NCBI GenBank assembly: GCA_018303115.1
Contig: JAGVYT010000013.1
Span: 1-42,812 of the forward strand
Source: Candidatus Woesearchaeota archaeon
GTDB taxonomy: Archaea > Nanobdellota > Nanobdellia > Woesearchaeales > UBA10216
Direction: 5' to 3'
Length of the DNA stretch: 42,812 nt
The notes beneath the pieces are model-generated. The model was not told the DNA's origin. It was given only the letters and a program-made list of their open reading frames with translations, and made no database searches. Of the stretch, positions 1 through 7,821 are shown in pieces. Made by a program: the position numbers and the translations under genes. The first letter of the stretch is position 1. Each line of letters begins with the position of its first letter.

Positions 1-53
1 ACTTAGTGTCTAGTTAAAACGTGATAGCACAGCCTCATTACATTAACCAAATA

Positions 54-63
54 CTTTATATAG
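54..63 (+). promoter_or_regulatory. TATA box of the first gene
   Basis: CTTTATATAG is centred about 26 bases before the ATG at 85, the spacing expected for an archaeal TATA box driving a leaderless transcript. No Shine-Dalgarno sequence is seen before that ATG. Confidence 0.55.
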
Positions 64-84
64 AGTAATTAGTTACTTTTTTAA

Positions 85-429
85 ATGACTAAAGACGAAA
101 ATCCATATGAAAATCCATATAAGGCAGTGGGATATTCTTTTAATGAAATTCAGGGTGGTAAGCGAGGACCGCTAATTATGGAGTTGGTACATTTTGCAAA
201 TGACGGGTTACTATTTAGAAGGGATGGAAACGGTCCGCTATACCCTGTAGGGTTACCTGATGTTGGTTGTGAAATGATGAGAGCAGAAGAGATGTTACAA
301 AATCCTTTGATTATGGGAACTAAAATAGAAGCTGGTTATAGTGCTGAAACCGGTAGAATGGCATGGGAAATGCGTTTTGCTGCTGAACGTCGAAGTGAAA
401 GCATAGATAAATTAGCAGGAATGCAGTAA
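85..429 (+). CDS. Hypothetical protein, 114 aa
   Basis: I do not recognise this protein. It has no obvious signal peptide, membrane segment or cysteine motif. The N-terminus carries the duplicated motif NPYENPYK, encoded by a short direct repeat (AATCCATAT twice). The middle is mixed hydrophobic and charged, and the C-terminus is basic and helical. The start is supported by a TATA box about 26 bases upstream, so the gene is probably leaderless. It is followed by about 200 noncoding bases holding three hairpins, so it is likely a single-gene unit. Confidence 0.6.
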   Translation: MTKDENPYENPYKAVGYSFNEIQGGKRGPLIMELVHFANDGLLFRRDGNGPLYPVGLPDVGCEMMRAEEMLQNPLIMGTKIEAGYSAETGRMAWEMRFAAERRSESIDKLAGMQ

Positions 430-496
430 TTCTGAATAATTAACGTTTTCTTTGAAAAATTTTCGATAATTACCACTGGACAACGAGAAGCAAGTC

Positions 497-574
497 TCAG
501 AAGCAAAGCTTCTGATGATGCTCAGAAATAGCGATTTCTGACACTTCTGAGCCCAGTGTCCCATTGGACACTGG
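497..574. repeat. Cluster of three short perfect hairpins (TCAGAA type)
   Basis: Three back-to-back palindromes: 497-515 (TCAGAAGC, loop AAA, GCTTCTGA), 522-541 (TCAGAAAT, loop AGCG, ATTTCTGA) and 553-574 (CCAGTGTCC, loop CATT, GGACACTGG). The first two share TCAGAA/TTCTGA ends and differ inside in a pair-preserving way. An outer CTCAGAAG/CTTCTGAG pair could close the first two. A similar pair lies at 26071-26120. They sit between the first gene and the Cas4-like gene. Their role (terminator, mobile palindrome or RNA structure) is unknown. Confidence 0.7.
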
Positions 575-589
575 ACATGTGCGGGCAAC

Positions 590-600
590 TTATTTAAATA
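590..600 (+). promoter_or_regulatory. TATA box of the Cas4-like gene
   Basis: TTATTTAAATA lies about 36 bases before the ATG at 631, giving a predicted leader of roughly 10 bases. It lies just after the hairpin cluster. Confidence 0.45.
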
Positions 601-630
601 GGGACGCCAATTGCTGCTACTGCGCAAAAA

Positions 631-1479
631 ATGGAAAATAATGGCAAACTAATCAGCGTCACAGATTTGTCTTCTTACAGCTTTTGCAGGCGAGGCCTTT
701 ATTTAAGGCTGGTTTTGGGCTTGAAAGAGCCTGTCAAGCCTGTAATGGTGCTTGGGGGGATAAGGCACCGGGTATATGACGAGGCTAACAAAAAGGAGGA
801 GTTTCTTGTAAGTCAGATTGGCAGCGATGTGAAACGTGAGGAAGTCCTGCAGATGTTCGCAAATGCCTATAATGCAGTCCTGAATAAAAGCGTCTACAGC
901 TATTCTCCGCAGATTGAAGCGCTGAAAATGGATAAGAATGAGGTGGCAGAGCAATTAAAGCAGATTGTCTTAGTGCAGTCCCGGTCAAGGGCAGACGAGG
1001 TATTAAGCTTTTCCTCAAAAACAGGGCTGTTTGGAAAGGAGTTGTGGAGCAAGCTTACTCCAAAGGTGATAACAGAGCTTGGTGTTCGCTCTCAAAAACT
1101 GCGCCTTAAGGGGGTTGTTGACAGGGTTGAAGTTTATGGCGACGAGTATGTTCCTGTTGAGATAAAGACCGGCCGCGCTCCTCATGAAGGCGTTTGGCCT
1201 GACCACAGGATGCAGCTTGCCGCTTATATGCTGCTTCTGAATGACAGTCTTAATGTCAATATCAAAGAGGGGGTAGTAAAGTATGTCGCTGCAAATCAAA
1301 CCAGGCAAGTGGTTATGAATCCGTTCATGGAGTATGAGGTAACGTCAGCGGTTGATAATGTTTTCAGCTTAATGGAACAGAGGCAGGTTCCGGGTTTCTG
1401 CGGCAAAGGCTACTGCAGCATTTGCGCCCTTGGCGAGGATTATGGGAAGCGCCTGATAAAGCTGCCTGCCCGCTCATAG
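631..1479 (+). CDS. Cas4-like PD-(D/E)XK nuclease with Fe-S cluster cysteines
   Basis: This resembles the Cas4/RecB-type nuclease family, whose members resect DNA ends with exonuclease activity and carry a 4Fe-4S cluster. A cysteine near residue 19 (SFCRRGLYL) and three near the C-terminus (FCGKGYCSIC) match the Cas4 cluster ligands. The catalytic core is visible as GVVDRVEV and then VPVEIKTG around residues 165-185, followed by a QLAAYMLLL helix (the Q-x-x-x-Y motif). Length, 282 aa, is slightly above a typical Cas4. No other cas gene or CRISPR array lies in the window, so it is a stand-alone member, perhaps in repair or replication rather than spacer acquisition (inference). Confidence 0.8.
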   Translation: MENNGKLISVTDLSSYSFCRRGLYLRLVLGLKEPVKPVMVLGGIRHRVYDEANKKEEFLVSQIGSDVKREEVLQMFANAYNAVLNKSVYSYSPQIEALKMDKNEVAEQLKQIVLVQSRSRADEVLSFSSKTGLFGKELWSKLTPKVITELGVRSQKLRLKGVVDRVEVYGDEYVPVEIKTGRAPHEGVWPDHRMQLAAYMLLLNDSLNVNIKEGVVKYVAANQTRQVVMNPFMEYEVTSAVDNVFSLMEQRQVPGFCGKGYCSICALGEDYGKRLIKLPARS

Positions 1480-1516
1480 GGTAATGTCAACTTACGCGCG
1501 TTTCGTTTTCTTTTCA

Positions 1517-1563
1517 CTTCATTTCTCTACTCCTTGCAAAGTCAGGGAGGAGAAGAAATGAAG
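1517..1563. repeat. Long hairpin, TTGCA-loop type, copy 1
   Basis: An imperfect stem of about 18 bp runs from CTTCATTTCTCTACTCC to GGAGGAGAAGAAATGAAG, with a loop around TTGCAAAGTCA. A related hairpin with a perfect 18-bp stem lies at 24930-24977, and both are followed by GCGGC. It sits between the Cas4-like gene and mscS and could act as a terminator or RNA processing signal, but the recurrence suggests a dispersed repeat. Confidence 0.65.
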
Positions 1564-1604
1564 CGGCATGCCACTGAACTTGAGATTATCCGCTCATAGA
1601 AGGG

Positions 1605-1615
1605 TTTAAATATAA
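1605..1615 (+). promoter_or_regulatory. TATA box of the MscS-type gene
   Basis: TTTAAATATAA is centred 25 bases before the ATG at 1635, consistent with a leaderless start. Confidence 0.6.
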
Positions 1616-1634
1616 TCAAAAAATTCTTTCTGGA

Positions 1635-2699
1635 ATGGCGTATGACATTGGTTATCTTTTAAATTACCAAATCTGGGGCAATTCCGGGAAGGACTACCTT
1701 ACTGCGTTACTGATGGTGCTTGTGGGGGTGGCTGTTCTAAAGCTTTTCAAGAACATCGTCCTGTTAAGGCTTAAGAAAGTAGCCGCAAGGACAAAGACGG
1801 AATTTGACGACCTCCTTGTCAAGATACTCCGTGACATACAATGGCCTCTGTATTTCCTCATTTCTGTCTACATTGCCCTGCAGACGCTTGCACTGCCTGC
1901 TTTGGTAGTCAAGCTGTTCAATTACGCATTGATTGTAGGGGTTGCTTATTACATCGTCAGAGCAATTCAGGACTTTATAGACTTTGGAGCTGGCAGGATA
2001 GTCCACCGTCGTGAAAAGGCTGAAAAAACTCAGGAAGCGGCCCTGATCAAAACGCTTAGCCGCATAGCAAAAGGTATCTTGTGGGCTGTTGCTGTGCTTA
2101 TGGTTCTGTCAAACTTTGGCTATAATGTCTCCACGCTTGTGGCTGGTTTTGGAATCGGGGGAATAGCGGTTGCGTTTGCGCTGCAGAACATCCTGGGAGA
2201 CGTATTCAGCTCTGTTTCCATATACCTTGACAAGCCTTTTGAGATAGGCGACTTCATTATAATTGGCGACCAGATGGGGGTGGTAAAGAAAATCGGGATA
2301 AAATCCACGAGGATAGAGGCGTTGCAGGGAGAGGAAATTGTTGTCTCTAACCGAGAGCTTACCAGCACAAGGATTCAGAACTTCAAGAAAATGGAGAAGA
2401 GACGGGTTGTTTTTAAGTTTGGTGTTGTTTATGGAACTACTGTTTCAAAGCTTAAGAAGGCGAAGGAAATAGTGGCTGAGATTGTAAAGAAAGCCAAGCT
2501 TGCCGACCTTGACCGGGTTCATTTCAAGGAGTTCGGCGATTTCAGCCTTAACTTTGAGGTTGTTTATTACCTGAATTCCAGCGACTATAATGACTACATG
2601 AATACTCAGGAGGAAATCAATTTTGGGATAAAAGATGGTTTTGAGAAGGAGAAGATAGAGTTTGCCTATCCGACGCAGACCATTTTTGTGAACAGATGA
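1635..2699 (+). CDS. MscS-family small-conductance mechanosensitive channel
   Basis: MscS channels open under membrane tension and release solutes during hypo-osmotic shock. The N-terminal 165 residues hold several membrane segments, with the pore helix motif GIGGIAVAFALQNILGDVFS near residues 175-195. It is followed by the beta domain signature PFEIGDFI and the GVVKKIGIKSTRI segment. A soluble alpha/beta C-terminal domain runs to residue 354. The pore helix is glycine/alanine rich as expected, and length is normal for the compact class. The downstream transporter gene starts four bases after the stop, so the two are probably cotranscribed membrane-homeostasis genes. Confidence 0.93.
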   Translation: MAYDIGYLLNYQIWGNSGKDYLTALLMVLVGVAVLKLFKNIVLLRLKKVAARTKTEFDDLLVKILRDIQWPLYFLISVYIALQTLALPALVVKLFNYALIVGVAYYIVRAIQDFIDFGAGRIVHRREKAEKTQEAALIKTLSRIAKGILWAVAVLMVLSNFGYNVSTLVAGFGIGGIAVAFALQNILGDVFSSVSIYLDKPFEIGDFIIIGDQMGVVKKIGIKSTRIEALQGEEIVVSNRELTSTRIQNFKKMEKRRVVFKFGVVYGTTVSKLKKAKEIVAEIVKKAKLADLDRVHFKEFGDFSLNFEVVYYLNSSDYNDYMNTQEEINFGIKDGFEKEKIEFAYPTQTIFVNR

Positions 2700-2703
2700 A
2701 AGC

Positions 2704-3276
2704 ATGATGATAGCTGACTTCTTGGTGCCGTTCGTAACCATTGCAGTTGCAGAGCTTGGCGACAAGACGCAAATTGCAATGATGGCGTTTGCTGCAAGGC
2801 ACAGGCACACTCTGCAGATATTTCTCGGTGCAATGGCTGCTTCTTTGATTGTTGACGGCTCTGCGGTGCTGCTTGGAGCTTACGTTTTTGTTTATCTTCC
2901 TAAAGTTCTGCTGTCTGCAGTGGCTGGCAGCATTTTCATTCTCTTCGGGATTTACACGCTCTTAAAAAGGGAGAAAGAGAAAGGCGGCGGGGCAGCTACA
3001 AAAAAATCCGTGCTTGCCATGGCTTTCCTGCTGTTTTTCACAAGCGAATTCGGGGATAAGTCTCAACTTGCAGCCCTTCTTTTCGGAACCCAGTATAACA
3101 TGCTCCTTACGCTGCTTGGCACTCTTGGCGGTATAGCGGCTGTTCTGGTTGCTATGCTCCTTGCTGGCAAATACATTAGAGAGCACTTCAGGGAGAAGCG
3201 TGTGCGGCTCTTTTCTTCATTGCTGTTCTTGGCCGTAGGCGCATGGCTGCTCATTGGCGCTGCTGTCAAAGGATAA
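2704..3276 (+). CDS. GDT1/TMEM165 (UPF0016) family cation transporter
   Basis: The protein has the two inverted half-repeats of the UPF0016 family, each with an E-x-G-D-(K/R)-(T/S) motif: ELGDKTQIA near residue 16 and EFGDKSQLA near residue 118. In this family these acidic motifs form the ion path for Mn2+ or Ca2+, with H+ antiport in characterised members. About six hydrophobic helices fit 190 aa, with a basic loop (KREKEKGGG) between the halves. It follows the MscS gene by four bases. The ion carried cannot be read from sequence, but manganese efflux is the usual role in prokaryotes. Confidence 0.88.
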   Translation: MMIADFLVPFVTIAVAELGDKTQIAMMAFAARHRHTLQIFLGAMAASLIVDGSAVLLGAYVFVYLPKVLLSAVAGSIFILFGIYTLLKREKEKGGGAATKKSVLAMAFLLFFTSEFGDKSQLAALLFGTQYNMLLTLLGTLGGIAAVLVAMLLAGKYIREHFREKRVRLFSSLLFLAVGAWLLIGAAVKG

Positions 3277-3277
3277 A

Positions 3278-3287
3278 CTTATTAAAC
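3278..3287 (+). promoter_or_regulatory. TATA box of the zwf-gnd-pgl operon
   Basis: CTTATTAAAC lies about 27 bases before the ATG at 3310. This spacing favours 3310 as both transcription and translation start over the TTG at 3289. Confidence 0.55.
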
Positions 3288-3309
3288 TTTGTTTTCTGTA
3301 AAGGGCTGC

Positions 3310-4788
3310 ATGGAAATTAACAGGGTAAAGGAATCAGGAATCTTCGTCATTTTCGGGGTTACAGGAGACTTGGCAAAGCGCAAGTTAATACCTGCGCTAT
3401 ACAGGCTCAAGTCCAAAAGGTTGCTGCCTGAAAATTATTTTGTAGTAGGTGTTGGGCGGCGCGTTCTTACGGAAAGCGGTTTTGACAGGATGCTTGAGGA
3501 ATCAAGGAATAGCTTTATAGGACGTGTTAACAGAAGGGCTTGGTCTGAATTCAAAAAGCAAGTCAGCTATTACTCTATTAATTTTAAAAGTGTTAAGTCT
3601 TTCAGGAAACTGGCAAACTACATGGAAAGAACCGGCAGGGAAAGCAAATGCGGCGGCAACAGGGTTTTCTATCTGGCTATGCCCCCCGACGTGTTTGGAC
3701 CGGTAGCCAGGAATATGAAAAAAGCAGGATTGCTGAAAGGAAAGGGCTGGAAAAGGGTTGTGTTCGAGAAGCCTTTCGGGTTTGACCTGGAATCTGCCAG
3801 AGGGGTTAACAGGCAGGTGTCGTCTGTTTTTAGTGAGAGGCAGGTTTACCGCATAGACCATTATCTCGCCAAGGAGTTTGTGCAGAACATACTTTTTTTC
3901 AGGTTCGCAAACCCGATGTTTGAGCAGATATGGAATAATAATTTCATTGACAACGTGCAGATAACCATAGCAGAGCAGGATGGAATTGGCTCGAGGGGCA
4001 GGTATTACGAGAAAGCAGGCGCTGTTCGCGACATGGTTCAGAACCATGCCTTGCAGATACTGTCTTTTGTAGCAATGGAAGCCCCGAAGTCTGCAAAGTC
4101 TGCCGATACCTGTCCTGAAAAGGTGAGGGTTTTGAAGTCAATAAGGAAAGTTCTCCCAAGCGAGGTTGTTACAGGCCAGTATGGAAGCGGTAAAGTTAAT
4201 GGGAAGAACGTTGTTGCCTATAGAAAAGAGTCTGGCGTTGCCCCAGGCTCACTGACAGAGACATACGCTGCTATCAGGTTTTATGTTGACAATCCTCGGT
4301 GGGAGGGAGTTCCCTTTTATGTAAGGACGGGAAAGAGGCTTGCTAAGAGCTATGCTGAAGTCAACATTATGATAAAGGATGTTGTTTGCACTGTGTTCTG
4401 TGATGAAAGAATGGAGCACCCGAACATAATCACTGTGAGAATCCAGCCTGACGAGGGAATCTCCATTAAGTTTAATGTCAAATCCCACGAATCTGTATAC
4501 CCAATTAATCCTGTTATCATGGATTTCAGGCATAAGGCGGTTTTTGGGATGAACGCTCCTGAAGCTTATGAGACGCTTATCGCAGGGGTGATGCAGGGCG
4601 ATAAAGCGTTGTTTACAGACTGGGAGGAAACTGAGCAGAGCTGGAAGGTTATTGAGCCTGTGCTCAAGTCAATGGATAAAATGAGGAAGAAATTCCCAAA
4701 TTACAGGGCAGGCAGTTTTGGCCCGGAAGAGGCTGATAAATTGCTTGAGGGTAAAAAATGGGTGATGCCGCAGGGGGTGGGCGAATGA
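3310..4788 (+). CDS. zwf: Glucose-6-phosphate 1-dehydrogenase
   Basis: Catalyses NAD(P)+-dependent oxidation of glucose 6-phosphate to 6-phosphogluconolactone, the first step of the oxidative pentose-phosphate pathway. The N-terminal Rossmann motif is [15 protein letters not shown], and the active-site signature RIDHYLAKE lies near residue 181. The substrate-binding region FYVRTGKRL and the length of about 492 aa match the bacterial Zwf family. Start chosen at the ATG at 3310 because of the TATA spacing; an in-frame TTG at 3289 would add seven residues. The stop overlaps the next start (ATGA). Bacterial-type Zwf is rare in archaea, and the haloarchaeal enzyme belongs to a different family, so lateral origin is likely (inference). 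Confidence 0.95.
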   Translation: MEINRVKESGIFVIFGVTGDLAKRKLIPALYRLKSKRLLPENYFVVGVGRRVLTESGFDRMLEESRNSFIGRVNRRAWSEFKKQVSYYSINFKSVKSFRKLANYMERTGRESKCGGNRVFYLAMPPDVFGPVARNMKKAGLLKGKGWKRVVFEKPFGFDLESARGVNRQVSSVFSERQVYRIDHYLAKEFVQNILFFRFANPMFEQIWNNNFIDNVQITIAEQDGIGSRGRYYEKAGAVRDMVQNHALQILSFVAMEAPKSAKSADTCPEKVRVLKSIRKVLPSEVVTGQYGSGKVNGKNVVAYRKESGVAPGSLTETYAAIRFYVDNPRWEGVPFYVRTGKRLAKSYAEVNIMIKDVVCTVFCDERMEHPNIITVRIQPDEGISIKFNVKSHESVYPINPVIMDFRHKAVFGMNAPEAYETLIAGVMQGDKALFTDWEETEQSWKVIEPVLKSMDKMRKKFPNYRAGSFGPEEADKLLEGKKWVMPQGVGE

Positions 4789-5678
4789 AACTTGGCTTTA
4801 TCGGATTGGGCAGGATGGGGCATAATGTCGTTCTAAACCTGCTGTCAAAAAAACACGAAGTAGTTGCGTATAATCGTTCTGCTGACAAGGTTAGGAAGAT
4901 AGTGAAAAAGGGTGCGATAGGCGCATACTCGGCTGGAGAGCTTGCACGGAAACTGGCAAGGCCAAGGACGATTATAATCATGATTTCTGCGGGAAAGCCT
5001 GTTGACGCTGTTATTAGGCAGTTGCTGCCTCTGCTTTCAAAAGGTGATACGTTAGTTGAGGCAGGCAACTCTTGGTTTGAGGACTCAATCAGGCGCTATA
5101 AACTGTGCAAGGGAAAAGGCGTTAATTTCCTTGACATGGGAACTTCCGGAGGCTTGAAAGGCGCAAGATACGGCGCTTCATTAATGATAGGGGGGGACAA
5201 GCAGGCATTCAAGCGCCTTGAAAAGCTTTTCACTGACATGGCAGCAAGGGACGGCTATGCTTACGTGGGCGCTTCAGGAGCAGGGCATTTTGTGAAGATG
5301 GTTCACAACGGCATAGAGTATGCCCTTGAGGAAGCGTATGGAGAAGGGTTTGAAGTGCTGAAAAAATGCCCTTACAAGCTTGATCTCGCGAAAGTTGCGA
5401 GAGTCTGGAGCAGCGGCTCTATAATAAGGTCTTTCCTCAGCGAGCTTGCAGAGCAGGCATTCAGAAAGGACCCTGAACTAAGAAAGTTTAAGGGAGCGAT
5501 AGGCGGTGGCGAGACGGGAGCCTGGGCGTTAAAGGTTGCAAAAAAGGAAATGGTTGAGATGGAAACCCTTGCCCACGCACTAAGGGTAAGAAAGCAGTCG
5601 CTGAAAAAACAAACATTTGCCACAAAGCTTGTGTCTGCCTTAAGGGCTGAATTCGGCGGCCATAAGGAAGCCAAATAA
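4785..5678 (+). CDS. gnd: 6-phosphogluconate dehydrogenase, decarboxylating, short (GntZ/YqeC-like) type
   Basis: Oxidatively decarboxylates 6-phosphogluconate to ribulose 5-phosphate, completing the oxidative branch. The N-terminal dinucleotide site is [12 protein letters not shown]. Family motifs include [36 protein letters not shown] (quoted here as family hallmark DMGTSGG), and [20 protein letters not shown], which carries the catalytic Lys and substrate-binding HNGIEY. At 297 aa it belongs to the short class, many members of which use NAD+. The start at 4785 overlaps the zwf stop as ATGA, with a GGGGGTG ribosome site upstream; an earlier GTG-type extension at 4758 is unlikely. The downstream pgl start shares a base with its stop (TAATG). 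Confidence 0.94.
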   Translation: MKLGFIGLGRMGHNVVLNLLSKKHEVVAYNRSADKVRKIVKKGAIGAYSAGELARKLARPRTIIIMISAGKPVDAVIRQLLPLLSKGDTLVEAGNSWFEDSIRRYKLCKGKGVNFLDMGTSGGLKGARYGASLMIGGDKQAFKRLEKLFTDMAARDGYAYVGASGAGHFVKMVHNGIEYALEEAYGEGFEVLKKCPYKLDLAKVARVWSSGSIIRSFLSELAEQAFRKDPELRKFKGAIGGGETGAWALKVAKKEMVEMETLAHALRVRKQSLKKQTFATKLVSALRAEFGGHKEAK

Positions 5679-6364
5679 TGACGGTAACTACCATTTTTAA
5701 GAAAAGCAATGATGAATTAAGTAAAGCTGCCGTTAATATTTTAGTGGAAGTTGTTAACAAATTACTGCAGCAGCAGAAACAAGTTGTATTGGCTATTCCC
5801 GGAGGAAGAAGTGTTGCGGCCATCTGGAAATTGCTTGCTTCCGACCACAGAATACCTTGGAGAAAAATTCAGGTTTTAATGGCTGATGAGAGGGTTGTTC
5901 CGATAACAAGTGGGCAAAGCAATTACCGCTTAGCTTATGATACTTTTCTGAAGAAATTAATTGAAGCAGGAGAGCTGCCTGAGGAAAACCTGCATCCGTT
6001 TATTGCTGATAAAGGCAGCAGCAACTACAATAAAGAATTAAAAAAATACGGAGGAAAGCCGGACATGATAATCCTTAGCATCGGCGAGGACGGGCACGTA
6101 GGCGCGCTATATCCCAACCATCATTCTGTAAAAGACAGTTCAGAAGGTTACATAGCAGTGGACGACTCCCCCAAGCCGCCTCTGGAACGCATCACAATGT
6201 CAAGGAAAACAATGCTGAAGGCGAAAACTGCACTGCTGCTCTTCATTGGAGAGGCGAAAAGGGAAGCTTACGAGAAATTCAAGGCAGGTGACGATATTAT
6301 CGAATGCCCTGCAAGGCTTGCAAAGCAGATTAAGGACTCTTATGTGCTGACAGACCTTAAATGA
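5678..6364 (+). CDS. pgl: 6-phosphogluconolactonase (Pgl/DevB family)
   Basis: Hydrolyses 6-phosphogluconolactone to 6-phosphogluconate, the middle step between the zwf and gnd products. The NagB-like fold is shown by LAIPGGRSVAAIWKLL near residue 40, MADERVVP near 70 and ILSIGEDGHVGALYP near 130, which contains the conserved Asp/His of the lactonase family. Length, 228 aa, is typical. The start codon overlaps the gnd stop (TAATG), so the three genes are translationally coupled. The gene order zwf-gnd-pgl places all three oxidative pentose-phosphate enzymes in one operon. Confidence 0.92.
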   Translation: MTVTTIFKKSNDELSKAAVNILVEVVNKLLQQQKQVVLAIPGGRSVAAIWKLLASDHRIPWRKIQVLMADERVVPITSGQSNYRLAYDTFLKKLIEAGELPEENLHPFIADKGSSNYNKELKKYGGKPDMIILSIGEDGHVGALYPNHHSVKDSSEGYIAVDDSPKPPLERITMSRKTMLKAKTALLLFIGEAKREAYEKFKAGDDIIECPARLAKQIKDSYVLTDLK

Positions 6365-6393
6365 AGAGCTGCTGCAGGGAAAGTCTGTCATTA

Positions 6394-6513
6394 GGCATTG
6401 TTGAAAGTCTTGCCCGCTCTCTTATTCGCCCTTTCCTTTTTTCCTTCTCCCCTTAACTTGTTAGAGGGGGGAAGGAAAATTGGAGGAAGAAGCGACAGCA
6501 GCAAAACAGGCAA
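6394..6513 (+). repeat. 120-base hairpin element, copy 1
   Basis: This copy is exactly as long as 24791-24910. Both begin with the same 21 bases (GGCATTGTTGAAAGTC...), both end in CAAAACAGGCAA, and in both the central hairpin starts at offset 45. Here the hairpin is 6439-6479, TTTTCCTTCTCCCCT against AGGGGGGAAGGAAAA. The inner stem and loop (CTCCCCTTAAC) are conserved between copies. The outer stem differs in both arms together, so pairing is kept. The next ORF's first possible start codon (TTG 6480) lies inside the element. Confidence 0.75.
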
Positions 6514-7064
6514 ATAACGACTTTTTCAACAGAGCCCGGTCATTAAAAAAATACTTAAACTCTGATAAACTCCCGGCAGGAATGACTGGCATAGCCCAAA
6601 TAATCAGTGAACTTGACAGCTTGCCATTAAAATCAGCCGATGAAAGACATGAGGAATACATGCTTACAGGAGATCTCACAAAGCTAAACAATCATAGACT
6701 GACAGCCACCCCAAAAAGGATTATTGAATCTTCTGGAAGTCTCTCTGGTGAGCAATTCTCGGCTTTTTTGCAGCACGCTATTTCGATGTTTCCAAATCCG
6801 CAATTACCGAGTGGAATAACCGGATACGCATTCGATACTTTCTATGGCCGGAGTGTTTTATGCACAGTTGCCGTAGAGGCCTTTTTAAGCCGGGATAACC
6901 GCTCAGAAGCTGACAGGCTGACTCTAAGAAACGCATTGGCCCAGGTTAAGGGATATGAGATGGAAATACTTGTATTCGATAAGTTTGATGAATCCGGGGT
7001 AGCTGATGCAGAAATAACCATTGACAAGTTACTTATGCGTTTGTCAGAATTGCCTGTCCCTTAA
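6480..7064 (+). CDS. Hypothetical protein, up to 194 aa
   Basis: I do not recognise this protein. It looks soluble and helical, with no signal peptide, no cysteine cluster and only two cysteine or histidine-poor regions. The start is uncertain. The longest reading begins with TTG at 6480, inside the 120-base repeat element, so the first eleven residues would be supplied by that element. The next in-frame ATG, at about residue 35 (MTGIAQIISELD), gives about 160 aa. No clear TATA box or ribosome site was found for either start. Insertion of the element in or near the 5' end may have altered the original gene start. Confidence 0.5.
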   Translation: MEEEATAAKQANNDFFNRARSLKKYLNSDKLPAGMTGIAQIISELDSLPLKSADERHEEYMLTGDLTKLNNHRLTATPKRIIESSGSLSGEQFSAFLQHAISMFPNPQLPSGITGYAFDTFYGRSVLCTVAVEAFLSRDNRSEADRLTLRNALAQVKGYEMEILVFDKFDESGVADAEITIDKLLMRLSELPVP

Positions 7065-7094
7065 CCTTGATTCCGTTCTAGTATAACTGCGCAT

Positions 7095-7150
7095 TTATTG
7101 TCTGTTTTCCAAAGAATGCCTCGTTATCTCAAGGCTGCAGCTGCCATACT
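7095..7150 (-). pseudogene. 3' remnant of a CopA-linked small Zn-ribbon gene
   Basis: Read on the minus strand this stretch encodes KYGSCSLEITRHSLENRQ and a stop. That closely matches the C-terminus (KHSSCSLEITKHALENKGSI) of the intact 47-residue protein at 7822-7965. The upstream part, with its two CxxC-type cysteine pairs, is missing and replaced by the 3' end of the winged-helix gene at 7150. I read it as a decayed second copy, suggesting that a duplicated metal-gene block once extended here. Confidence 0.6.
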
Positions 7151-7512
7151 TAAGACGTTACAATAATTCTCTTTTTTCGCAGCTCCTTATCAGCAACATT
7201 CAGGGAAAACTGTTTTAAAAAATCCTCAATTAGGGAAACATCCGGGTTTTTCCTATCCAGCCTGTATAAAACCGCCTTTCCTATTTTTCTCGACACTTTT
7301 ATAATTCCAAAATTCAACATCTGCTTAACATACTTGTAAACGGTTAACTTGCTCATTCCCAACTCTTTAACCAGTTCTTCCCTCGTAAAATCAAAATATG
7401 AATTTTCTAAAAATACGTTCAGGAGCCTTAGCTTTGGGGAGTCGCCAAACAGCTGTAATAATACAGAGCCTTCTTCAGGATATGCCATTTTTACCACATG
7501 CCTTAGCGACAT
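7150..7512 (-). CDS. Winged-helix transcriptional regulator, about 120 aa
   Basis: A DNA-binding helix-turn-helix region spans roughly residues 35-85 of the longest reading. It contains FTREELVKELGMSKLTVYKYVKQM (two helices, turn at LGMS) and the wing FGIIKVSRKIGKAVLYRL, an ArsR/MarR-like pattern common in archaea. No metal-binding cysteines are seen. The start at 7512 is preferred because a TATA-like stretch lies about 26 bases upstream; the longest reading begins at 7536. It is divergent from the gene at 7550, and the shared promoter holds a 9-bp inverted repeat, so autoregulation is likely (inference). The last codons abut the remnant of a small Zn-ribbon gene. Confidence 0.75.
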   Translation of the reverse strand: MSLRHVVKMAYPEEGSVLLQLFGDSPKLRLLNVFLENSYFDFTREELVKELGMSKLTVYKYVKQMLNFGIIKVSRKIGKAVLYRLDRKNPDVSLIEDFLKQFSLNVADKELRKKRIIVTS

Positions 7513-7520
7513 AGCAAAGT

Positions 7521-7546
7521 TTAAATACTTTACCATATAAAGTATT
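7521..7546. promoter_or_regulatory. Divergent promoter with 9-bp inverted repeat
   Basis: AATACTTTA (7524-7532) and TAAAGTATT (7538-7546) form a perfect inverted repeat around CCATA. TTTAAATAC is about 26 bases before the plus start at 7550. The minus-strand TTTATATGG is about 26 bases before the minus start at 7512. Operator and both TATA boxes therefore overlap, as expected for repression by the adjacent winged-helix protein. Confidence 0.6.
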
Positions 7547-7549
7547 GTT

Positions 7550-7807
7550 ATGATACTTTCTGATTCAGAAATAAAAAAGGCTATTTTGGAATTTTTGGTA
7601 AAGAAAGCAAGGTGGGGCTCTAATTACTTTCCGTTGCAGACATTGACAAGCTGGTTTGGCAGGAAGTTGGAAAGCAACGGGAAAAGGTCGAAAAAAGCTG
7701 TTAAAGAACTTTTGAAAGAAGAACTGCTGCTCATTCACAAAAGGGGAGAAACTATTTCCTTAAACCCACACAAAAAAGAGGGGGTAATAGGGTTAATTGG
7801 AAAGTGA
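7550..7807 (+). CDS. Small winged-helix-like protein, 85 aa
   Basis: The protein is basic, with a helical N-terminus (SDSEIKKAILEFLVKKARWG), a second helical pair rich in lysine (SKKAVKELLKEELLLIHKRG) and a short beta wing (GETISLNP). This layout fits a single winged-helix domain, perhaps nucleic-acid binding, though no family is recognised with confidence. It shares a divergent promoter with the regulator at 7150-7512 and is probably leaderless. Function is unknown. Confidence 0.65.
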   Translation: MILSDSEIKKAILEFLVKKARWGSNYFPLQTLTSWFGRKLESNGKRSKKAVKELLKEELLLIHKRGETISLNPHKKEGVIGLIGK

Positions 7808-7821
7808 ACTAAGCTTTGAAC

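Noticed and set aside
631-1479. Cas4-like gene as sign of a CRISPR-Cas locus
   Set aside because: No direct-repeat array and no cas1, cas2 or effector gene is present in the window; stand-alone Cas4-like proteins are common.
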